Positions 57,222-64,000 of a stretch of 64,000 bases of DNA are shown here, one piece after another. The translations under genes were made by a program, and so were the position numbers. The notes beneath the pieces are model-generated. The model worked only from the letters and a program-made list of their open reading frames with translations, made no database searches and was not told the origin of the DNA. The stretch is from Lachancea mirantina (lineage: Eukaryota > Ascomycota > Saccharomycetes > Saccharomycetales > Saccharomycetaceae): contig LT598464.1 in the NCBI GenBank assembly GCA_900074745.1, positions 372,001 through 436,000 on the forward strand, in the 5' to 3' direction. Every line of letters starts with the position of its first letter. Within the stretch, counting starts at the first letter, position 1.

Positions 57222-57719
57222 CCTTGACTGAGATCGGAAGCCTCTTTTAAAGCTCGCTAATTGATCGATATGTCGAGATTTTGGGTTAAACCAGTTCGGG
57301 CCTTTTTTATTTTTTATTGGTGAAAATTTGTCCTTCTGGAAAAAGGAAAATCATTGGCCGATGAGCATCGCGCTGAACGTCAAAGTAACGAACCAGAACA
57401 AAGTTGGGCAGAAGACAGACTAGGAAAGCGAATTAGACGGTAATACCAGTTAAATTCAATACCGAGCAAGACTTGGAACATTTCAGTGAGAAAAAGATGC
57501 TTTTCGGTAGAAAACTCGTAGAGATAAGCTCGTTTTCAGATCGCAATTTTGGCGTTGGCTAGTCTGACCGAGTTTCAGCGCTCGATGGCCGGTGTGGGCC
57601 TCCAAAATGTTGTCCGAGGCTCCCTTAGGGTATTCCAGCTTCTTGGAGGTACTTTTGGTTCATTTGAGTTTCTCTTGGTCATGACAACGACGTTGTCCTG
57701 CTTTTCGGCACGTGAGTTC
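57222..57719. other. Intergenic region HEM1-ACK1
   Basis: About 500 bases: HEM1 promoter with a HAP-type box, then ACK1 3' region. No gene seen. Confidence 0.45.
57314..57321 (+). promoter_or_regulatory. HAP-complex (CCAAT) site before HEM1
   Basis: TTATTGGT fits TNATTGGT, 93 bp from the HEM1 ATG. HAP control of HEM1 is known in S. cerevisiae. Confidence 0.6.
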
Positions 57720-59435
57720 TTACAGATCACCCTTGTTGAGTCGTTCTTGTGCTTTTCGGTGGCCACTTTGGGCAGCCCGGTGGTAATGGACGCGAGCAGC
57801 CTCCATATCTCGCTCACAGCCTATTGCGTTTTCCAGGTAAAACCCAAGGGCGTATTCTGCGCGCGCCAGTTTCCCGTCAGACGCGGTACACGCTTTAGAT
57901 GCCCATTTAAAGGCTTCTTGGTTGTTGGGCTGAAGTACGCCCGTGGCCCCAGTCAGGTACCACCCACTCAGGGCCATCATCGCAATCGGATTTCCACGCG
58001 GACTTGCCATCGCGGCCTTTGCGTACCATGCGATGGACTTGTTCGCTACAACTGGCAAGTTGAGCTCGCCAAATTCGTAGCAGAAGCCGAGCTTCCACTG
58101 TGCAAGCGGATACTCAAGAGCGGTGGCACACCGGTGGTAACAAGCGAGTGCTTTGGTCGCGTCGCGCGAAAAACCGGCAGCGGCAAGCGACGCCTGTACA
58201 GGTGCCGGGAGTCCCTCGAACTCATATATTTTCGCCAGCTCGTACAACGCTTGCGGCGAAGCCTTTGCCCCTAACACTTTAGAGCTTGCCTCGTTGAACC
58301 AGCGAATGGCATCTATCACTTTTTGCTCTCTTGCGTTGTGAGGGTTGATCGCGGCCAGCGCAAGCATGCCAAGCTTGTACATGCATTTCCCGTCGTCGCT
58401 AACCTTTGCACCCATCTCGTAGAAGTCAACGGCATGCTTGACGCACTCTTCTCGCGACAATTCCGGTGCGGTTCCGCGCTGGTACTCGTAGCTCGCGCCA
58501 GCGCGATAACAAGCCTCTGCGTGCCGCAATTTGGCCGCACGCACATAATAATCCAAAGCTTTAGCGTCATTACGACCCAAAATGGATTTCACGTCCATGT
58601 CCAGATACGGCTGATGAGAATAGAGTGTGCCCATTAGATACAACGCGGGCGGATGTTCGAGTGAGATGAGTTTAGTAAGCACTTTGAGCGCGTGTTCTAA
58701 GATAATTTTCCGATTTTTCTGCACCTCAGCGGCAGTCAGTTCGCGTTTAAGCTTTGCCGCGTTTATATTGTAGTTGGATATGAATTCAGGCTTGAACGCG
58801 TACGTCAGTAACGTCTCGCACCACTTTAATTGTGTCGTCGCGGTAAAATTGGTGCCATCGCCAATAGCGGTCTCGTAAGCGCTTCGAAACTCGAGTGCTT
58901 CTTTACTGTAAGTAGAAAGATCCGGTTCAGCAGGCTTTTTCGGTGAAGGACGTGTTGAACCTGTTGAAGTTGTTGAACTTGTCGTACTCGTTGTCGTCGT
59001 CGTTGTCGCGATAAGATCCTCTGGTCGACGGTACACCTTCTGTTCCAGAAAACGCTGCGTCTGATCATCTTCGTAAGGCGGTGGCGGTATTTGCACGTCG
59101 CTAGCGCTCTCGAAAGTGTCAACAGAGCTGTTGAGCGAGCTGAACTGCGCTGCAGGCCGTGCATTCAACGAATCTGTAGATTTGGGTCCTGCATAGGCGA
59201 AGGCGAGCCCGTACCGGGCCGAATTTGGCGATGTGACTTTAAACGACGTCTGGCTCGGCGTAGAACTCGATGATGACCCACCTTCTCGCGATTTGAGCGG
59301 TACTGGGTTGATAACTTCCCGTGTGTCTTCTACCGGATACGGCGCCAATTTGGGCTGCTCCGACTCAAATTTTCCCGAAAACCCGGGCGGGTACATGTTA
59401 ATATGGTTTTCGTACAGCTTTTCCCGGCTTTTCAT
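57720..59435 (-). CDS. ACK1: Sel1-repeat protein Ack1
   Basis: Activator in the cell-wall integrity (Pkc1) pathway of S. cerevisiae. The 571-aa product (623 aa there) has a disordered N-terminal ~180 residues rich in Ser/Thr/Pro, with a striking poly-Thr/Ser run, then Sel1-like (TPR-related) repeats from about residue 200 to the end: PALYLMGTLYSHQPYLDMDV, KALDYYVRAAKLRHAEACYRAGASYEYQ, HAVDFYEMGAKVSDDGKCMYKLGMLAL, ALACYHRCATALEYPLAQWKLGFCYEFGEL and AFKWASKACTASDGKLARAEYALGFYLE. The alternating A-x-Y/C and G-x-x-Y/L positions are typical. Identity from repeats and synteny (YDL203C, near HEM1 and COX20). Confidence 0.92.
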   Translation of the reverse strand: MKSREKLYENHINMYPPGFSGKFESEQPKLAPYPVEDTREVINPVPLKSREGGSSSSSTPSQTSFKVTSPNSARYGLAFAYAGPKSTDSLNARPAAQFSSLNSSVDTFESASDVQIPPPPYEDDQTQRFLEQKVYRRPEDLIATTTTTTSTTSSTTSTGSTRPSPKKPAEPDLSTYSKEALEFRSAYETAIGDGTNFTATTQLKWCETLLTYAFKPEFISNYNINAAKLKRELTAAEVQKNRKIILEHALKVLTKLISLEHPPALYLMGTLYSHQPYLDMDVKSILGRNDAKALDYYVRAAKLRHAEACYRAGASYEYQRGTAPELSREECVKHAVDFYEMGAKVSDDGKCMYKLGMLALAAINPHNAREQKVIDAIRWFNEASSKVLGAKASPQALYELAKIYEFEGLPAPVQASLAAAGFSRDATKALACYHRCATALEYPLAQWKLGFCYEFGELNLPVVANKSIAWYAKAAMASPRGNPIAMMALSGWYLTGATGVLQPNNQEAFKWASKACTASDGKLARAEYALGFYLENAIGCERDMEAARVHYHRAAQSGHRKAQERLNKGDL

Positions 59436-59989
59436 GTCCTTTGGGTTTCTTGTAGGCCTGTTTTGGGTGTTTTACAACTAATGTTCGGCATTCTAGCCGA
59501 TATTCTTTTTGTCTTGATGCCAGAATCAATGGGTAAACCATGTGAACACCAAAAGGTAAAGACAAGATAAACAAACAAAGCGAAAACCGGGCTAGATACG
59601 GAATGCTATACACGCAGAGAATTAGGCAGTCGAAAAGAAGAATTTGGCAGTTCTAGCGCCGGTTTTCAGAGCTCGAGAGTGCGAAATTTGCATTTTTCGG
59701 GTTTTGGTATGGTGACGCGATTTCCGCATCGTACACGGGCATATATTGTATACCGCAATGGCCTAGTGGTTATTGCCGTGTGTTATGATAAATATTAGGC
59801 TCAATTCCTTGTTCGAACCCCACTTGGCGCTCCTTTCCAAGTTTATTCTTACTCTTCAACTAGTGCAATGGTATTAGTAGATTTATCGATGAGCTCCTAA
59901 TTAACAAACAAACAGCGTAAAATAGTCCCCTAAACCCGCTTTGGAAGCGCTGCGCATCGTATCTAGACAGCCTTAAAAGTGTACAAATC
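59436..59989. other. Divergent ACK1/COX20 region with a tRNA-like relic
   Basis: About 550 bases. A tRNA-like segment with A- and B-box matches is noted separately (59752-59831). Nothing else recognised. Confidence 0.5.
59752..59831 (+). pseudogene. Possible degenerate tRNA (A box and B box, no proper fold)
   Basis: TGGCCTAGTGG at 59759-59769 is a good A-box match and GTTCGAACCC at 59811-59820 is a good B-box match, 50 bp apart. The T-stem does not pair (CCTTG against CCCAC), the acceptor arm is mismatched in several positions, and there is no T4 terminator nearby. It looks like a decayed tRNA gene. The original anticodon cannot be assigned. Confidence 0.4.
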
Positions 59990-60598
59990 ATGGTATGGCC
60001 CTTTTCCAGCGGCAAAAACCAACCAGAACCGATCAAATTGAACTCCACACATGAACCCGCTCACGAATCATCGGAGCAAGACCGTCAATCACAAAACTAC
60101 ACAGGAGGGCGCAGATTCTTGTTAGAAGACACTACGCCACGGTTTTCAGACAGTTCCCAGAGCCAGGCAGCTCGCAAACGTGAAGAAGCGTCGCTTCAGC
60201 AGGCCTGGAATACCGTTTCCTGGCAAGACTTTTCACTCGAACGTCTTACTGCGATTCCGTGTTTCCGGGACGCCGGGATGAGCGGATTCGCGAGCATGTT
60301 TGTCGCAGGCAGCGTCATGTTCCTATACCACAAGAATCCGGCCCGTGCGGCCAATTGGGCCGTCGGGGCTTTCATGCTCGGCAGTATCGTCGGCTGGGAA
60401 CAATGTCGACTCAAGAGAAAACGCAGCTTCCACGTAGCTCAAATGGCCCGCGACGCGGTCGCGGCCAAGGAACGGCCCATGTTGCACGAACCTGTTAACG
60501 ATAAGCGTGTCTTGAAGGAATGGGAAGGTCACACAACTGCAACGACGCCGTCGTCGTCAGTTGCAAGCAGTCCTAAGCCCTGGTACAAGTTTTGGTGA
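59990..60598 (+). CDS. COX20: Cytochrome c oxidase assembly chaperone Cox20
   Basis: Inner-membrane chaperone of newly made Cox2, holding it for leader-peptide cleavage and copper insertion. The 202-aa product (205 in S. cerevisiae) has a hydrophilic N-terminus, then WQDFSLERLTAIPCFRDAGMSGFASMFVAGSVMF as the first membrane segment and ANWAVGAFMLGSIVGWEQCRLKRKRS as the second, the conserved core of the family, ending in a basic C-terminal tail. The ATG is 59990-59992. Synteny as YDR231C. Confidence 0.96.
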   Translation: MVWPFSSGKNQPEPIKLNSTHEPAHESSEQDRQSQNYTGGRRFLLEDTTPRFSDSSQSQAARKREEASLQQAWNTVSWQDFSLERLTAIPCFRDAGMSGFASMFVAGSVMFLYHKNPARAANWAVGAFMLGSIVGWEQCRLKRKRSFHVAQMARDAVAAKERPMLHEPVNDKRVLKEWEGHTTATTPSSSVASSPKPWYKFW

Positions 60599-60864
60599 AA
60601 AGCCCGGCTGCAAATCCTGTATATACTGAATTAGACTCGCAGAAGCCGATACTACGTCAAAAGTCGTCACGGGTGCAAATTCCCGAAATTTCAATTCTCA
60701 AAGTCGTAGCCTCTTCGACCTTTGATTCCTAAGCCTTAGTCATGATCACATAAGAAACTCCTTGTGGAAACAAGAGACCTTGACAAAAGGTCCAAAAGCT
60801 TTGTTTGAAGTTTTTGATAATCGTTTGAGATAAATACCAGAGAGTAGTTTCGCTTGGTCTAGTT

Positions 60865-61938
60865 ATGTTGGGTTTGATTATTGCAGGCGCAGGCATCGGA
60901 GCATCGAAAATGATCGAACATCGGAAAAAGAAGAAGGAGGAGAGGAAAAGGCGTGAAGAGATTGTCGGGGGGAGGAAATTGGACTCTGAACCGCTGCCAG
61001 TTTTTTTTTGGTCTCACGGTGGACCCTCTTTCATGGACCCGGATGCTGAGTTCGGTGGGAATCCAGGTGCTTACAAGAAAGTTCAAGAAATTGGCAATTA
61101 TGTTCGGGGAAACGGTGTTGTGAAGTTTATTATCATTGTATCGGGCCATTGGGAATCTGAGGCTTTGAATTCCATCGAAGTTGCCGTTCCAACGCAGTCT
61201 TCGCCTGTACAGAAGTCGCCCGACTCACCCCCGTCGTATGAGGAGGCGACAAAGACAACGCTGGAGAACTCGCTCATTTACGATTTCTATAATTTCCCGG
61301 CACGCTACTACCAGGAACAGTTTCATTCTCGATGCGACGTTGACGTCGCGAACAAGATCGTTGAACGTATCAACCGGTCGGAGTCAGATTTGAATGCTCG
61401 CAGTGTTTCACGGGGCCTTGATCATGGTGCATGGGTACCTTTGAAGGTAGCTTTTCCTCGCGGGAAGACAGACGACTACTGGAATCTGGACGTACCTGTG
61501 ATTCAAGTGTCTTTACCCGCTGGCGAAAGTTTCAGCAAGTCTTACGAGCTGGGCAGGATCCTAGCAAGTTTCCGCACTATGGGTGGTCTAATTATTGGAT
61601 CGGGCATGTCTGTTCACAATTTGAGCGATCTCCGGTCTTTTACACCTGGTGCTGCTCCACGGTCCTACGTATCGCAGTTCAACAAGCTTATCAAGAACAT
61701 CATCTCATCCCCAAGAGAAAAAGGTTCTAAGCTGGCGCAGTTTGAGAAAATTAAGCGAGACTCTGATTCCAACAAACTTCTTCACGCGGCGCATCCAAGT
61801 CTTGATCATTTCTTGCCTTTACTCGTAAGTTTAGGCGCAGGCGAGGGCATTTCAAGTCCCAGTCAATTTTGCGCAAGAGAACTTTACAACTACAACGATT
61901 ACAGTATGGGGTGGGGGCTTTACGAATTTGGTGTTTAA
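60865..61938 (+). CDS. Extradiol (DODA/LigB-type) dioxygenase-family protein with N-terminal hydrophobic segment
   Basis: Member of the class III extradiol ring-cleavage dioxygenase family (YgiD/DODA type), which uses a His-ligated divalent metal. The 357-aa product has an N-terminal hydrophobic stretch (MLGLIIAGAGIGASKMI, 1-17) followed by a very basic one (HRKKKKEERKRREE), the pattern of a short membrane anchor. The catalytic fold then shows four conserved histidines: WSHGGPSF (His51), VSGHWES (His95), LDHGAWVPL (His187) and GSGMSVHNL (His251). An insertion after the second strand contains a PPSY motif (122-125). Substrate unknown. Inserted between COX20 and IVY1 relative to S. cerevisiae, where I recall no such gene. 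Convergent with IVY1 with about 50 bp between stops. Confidence 0.85.
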   Translation: MLGLIIAGAGIGASKMIEHRKKKKEERKRREEIVGGRKLDSEPLPVFFWSHGGPSFMDPDAEFGGNPGAYKKVQEIGNYVRGNGVVKFIIIVSGHWESEALNSIEVAVPTQSSPVQKSPDSPPSYEEATKTTLENSLIYDFYNFPARYYQEQFHSRCDVDVANKIVERINRSESDLNARSVSRGLDHGAWVPLKVAFPRGKTDDYWNLDVPVIQVSLPAGESFSKSYELGRILASFRTMGGLIIGSGMSVHNLSDLRSFTPGAAPRSYVSQFNKLIKNIISSPREKGSKLAQFEKIKRDSDSNKLLHAAHPSLDHFLPLLVSLGAGEGISSPSQFCARELYNYNDYSMGWGLYEFGV

Positions 61939-61991
61939 AAGGTTTTAGACTCTCGTGAATTCATTAACGTTACATTTTATAGTTACAGAGA

Positions 61992-63218
61992 TTATGTCAC
62001 AGGTCCGTTTATACCATCAAGTATTTTCGGCTGATCGTCATCGGCGCCTTGGCTATGATTGGACTCTCGAGCGTCGTCTTTATCGCTATGAGACTCGCCG
62101 TAACTGCCGTTTATATTTGCTCCTGGAGCTGGCAAGGAGAAGGAATTGTCAAAAGTGTCGTCTGCGTCTTCCAGGTCTCCCGACCTATTTACCGGGCTTT
62201 CGGTTTGCATGCGTACGCCCGTAGATATTGGAGTTGATCGTTCTCGAGTAGAGAACGGAGTATTGAAACTGCTCATGTGAGAGCCCAATTTGTCGCTTTC
62301 ATCGGACTGGTCCGCGTTGCTGGTATTCTTATTGAACGGATCGTCCGCATCGATCATAAGCTCGTCAAGTCCTCCACCTGACCAACCCTTTCTCGCTATA
62401 TTTTCACTTATTTCGACTTGGGCACGCGAAACCGTTGCCACGTCTTTTAAAACATCTGCGCAAGTGGCTTGGACCAAATCGTATGAGTCCTGATAATATT
62501 TGTGTTTGAGGGTTTCTATTTCGTCCAATTGCAATTGTAAATTGGCCAAATTTTCTCGATATGAGACCAAGTTGCGAGTCTTCCTCTGTGCGAATTTCTG
62601 GTTGAACTTCTCTTGTAATTTAAGCTTACGTGTCTCCCCTTGGAACTCTTGCTTGAATCGGGCCTCTTGTACTCGCCTTTTATACTTGAAATCTTCTATG
62701 CGCTCTGCCAAAGTGGCCCCCATGGTCGTAGCTATGCATTCTGACATTATGCGTTGGTGATTGGCCATAACGTGGAAAAGTCCACTTGAACTCAAATATT
62801 TCTCTGCTGTGGCGTCATTGCAGCCCTTTAACCTTGCCATTTGTTCTAAAGAAACTGCAACCATACTCGCACGTTGTGATACGGTTCGTAATTCTTCTGA
62901 ATAAGCATTAATGCTCGATAACACCTGAGACATTACATCAACTGTTTGGCCCATATCTTTCTGGGTTACCAATGTTTGCAATTCCGAGACAGAACTCATT
63001 CCAGATCTTAAAGACGACGCACGTCTCGCTCCTAGCATTGCAGACGCAGAACTAATCCTTGCAGGTGATTGTAATATAACAGCTTCTGTTTCTTCAACGT
63101 TGTTGGATTCAGGTACACCCTTTTGGTCACTGACCATGGAATAGAATTCCGAAAGATGGGGGGCATATCTTTCGTACGCAGCATTACGATTGCGAGAGTC
63201 TACCGTGTCACTGTTCAT
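61992..63218 (-). CDS. IVY1: I-BAR-like vacuolar protein Ivy1
   Basis: Vacuole/endosome protein that binds Ypt7 and Vps33 in S. cerevisiae and has an inverse-BAR-type helical domain. The 408-aa product (453 aa there) has a disordered N-terminus, then a conserved helical region from about residue 85 to 285: LVTQKDMGQTVDVMSQVLSSINAYSEELRTV, SLEQMARLKGCNDATAEKYLSSSGLFHVMANHQ, LQEKFNQKFAQRKTRNLVSYRENLANLQLQLDE and VSRAQVEISENIARKGWSGGGLDELMIDADDPFNKN, which match the family closely. The C-terminus is disordered and acidic. The frame begins one codon earlier at a TTG; the ATG at 63216-63218 is used. Synteny as YDR229W. Confidence 0.94.
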   Translation of the reverse strand: MNSDTVDSRNRNAAYERYAPHLSEFYSMVSDQKGVPESNNVEETEAVILQSPARISSASAMLGARRASSLRSGMSSVSELQTLVTQKDMGQTVDVMSQVLSSINAYSEELRTVSQRASMVAVSLEQMARLKGCNDATAEKYLSSSGLFHVMANHQRIMSECIATTMGATLAERIEDFKYKRRVQEARFKQEFQGETRKLKLQEKFNQKFAQRKTRNLVSYRENLANLQLQLDEIETLKHKYYQDSYDLVQATCADVLKDVATVSRAQVEISENIARKGWSGGGLDELMIDADDPFNKNTSNADQSDESDKLGSHMSSFNTPFSTRERSTPISTGVRMQTESPVNRSGDLEDADDTFDNSFSLPAPGANINGSYGESHSDKDDARESNHSQGADDDQPKILDGINGPVT

Positions 63219-64000
63219 CAATCTTAAGCCAATCTCGTTGTATTGGATTTAGGCAATGGTCAAATTCTCGAGCCAAGTTCTATGAGATATTGGTTAGTCT
63301 CTATCTAGTATCTTGAACTACTAAAAATCAAATCACGTGATCAAATGTACAACTACCATTTGCGTGTGCTAACGACGCGACTAAGAGATACTGGCCAGTG
63401 CACGATAGGGCGGAGCCTTGCTGCGATTTTTAGCAACTCGTAGCTGTTTCAAGATCAGAATTTAACTCATTTTTAGCTACCCTTTAGTAGAATCATCGAG
63501 AAAGATATGATCCATCAAAATCGAGCCCGAACGGTGTTGTAGTTAGTGGCTTGAAGAAAACGCAAGGTTTGTGCAGAGAATTGTTCTGTGTCAAAAATGG
63601 AAGTCTCCAATATATTACTTTTCATCACACCTGACATTACAGCTGGCGTTGAGTTCGCCAGCATACTGTTGGCAATGAATTGATTTGATGTAGCTGTGAA
63701 TTAGCTTCGGTTCATTTCTATTTCGACGTTGGCGTCGTTCCATTGAGAAAGGCTGCCAATGTGTCGCGATAATCATATGTCAAAAGACGAATGTTAATGC
63801 GGGATGGATACGAAATATGTCCGGCAAAGTGCGTCAAATGGCTTTCGCTCCTTCATTTCAAAGACAACCGTCGTCGCGATCACGATATCAGGAGTTGGTG
63901 ATTGTAAAACTTATTTCGTAGAAGCCTTGATTACGATTGTCTCCAGGTTTGAGGTCATCCAAGAGCGTTCGTTATGATCGTGGAATTGACGGTAAGCTGA
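63219..64000. other. IVY1 upstream region to the window edge
   Basis: About 780 bases. A CACGTG inside ATCACGTGAT lies at 63334-63339. No open frame or RNA gene is recognisable before the right edge, though an edge gene could start beyond. Confidence 0.4.

Noticed and set aside
57549-58274. 241-codon plus-strand frame opposite ACK1
   Set aside because: It runs antisense through Sel1 repeats and its product is not family-like.

Overview
This window is nuclear DNA of a budding yeast (Saccharomycetaceae), most likely a species that never went through the whole-genome duplication; I favour Lachancea or a close relative. Almost every gene has a recognisable S. cerevisiae counterpart. The right half interleaves genes that baker's yeast keeps on two sister segments of its chromosome IV (GLE1, YDL206W, HEM3, ACK1 on the left arm; SEC26, MRPL7, FMN1, PRP42, LYS4, RTN1, HEM1, COX20, IVY1 on the right arm). 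That is the ancestral order expected before duplication. I saw no transposon, LTR or CRISPR-like array and no convincing centromere.

Layout: 1-5 kb is strikingly GC-rich and holds CPS1 (cut by the left edge), a Ser/Glu-rich hypothetical gene and PHO4, whose promoter carries a tandem array of Rap1-like sites. From about 5 kb composition drops. The block QCR6-RPL29-RRT5-RPL2-SMC2-MET10 (5.5-18.3 kb) follows the order of S. cerevisiae chromosome VI. 18.6-22.3 kb holds the divergent pair VID28/SNL1. 23-37.6 kb mixes RIB5, SQT1, a YDR239C-like gene, SNU56, NHP2, DUT1, SRB6, DSN1, TRS20, MTC4, RCF3 and STS1, that is, pieces of S. cerevisiae chromosomes II, IV and IX. 37.8-63.2 kb is the chromosome-IV double-synteny block, with one extra gene, an extradiol-dioxygenase-like protein, between COX20 and IVY1.

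Three genes (QCR6, RPL2, RCF3) need splicing to give full proteins, all with recognisable GTATGT donors and TACTAAC-type branch sites. RPL29 shows signs of an intron in its 5' leader. Two U1 snRNP proteins (SNU56, PRP42) are also here.

Functional themes: haem synthesis (HEM1, HEM3) and respiratory assembly (QCR6, RCF3, COX20); flavin supply (RIB5, FMN1) for flavoenzymes such as MET10; ribosome genes (RPL2, RPL29, MRPL7, with chaperone SQT1 and box H/ACA factor NHP2); and membrane traffic (SEC26, TRS20, IVY1, RTN1). Readable promoter motifs fit known regulation: Rap1 at ribosomal genes, MCB at DUT1, CACGTG at MET10, a Lys14-type site at LYS4, CCAAT/HAP at HEM1 and QCR6. Gene names rest on recalled family sequence and synteny; no database search was possible.
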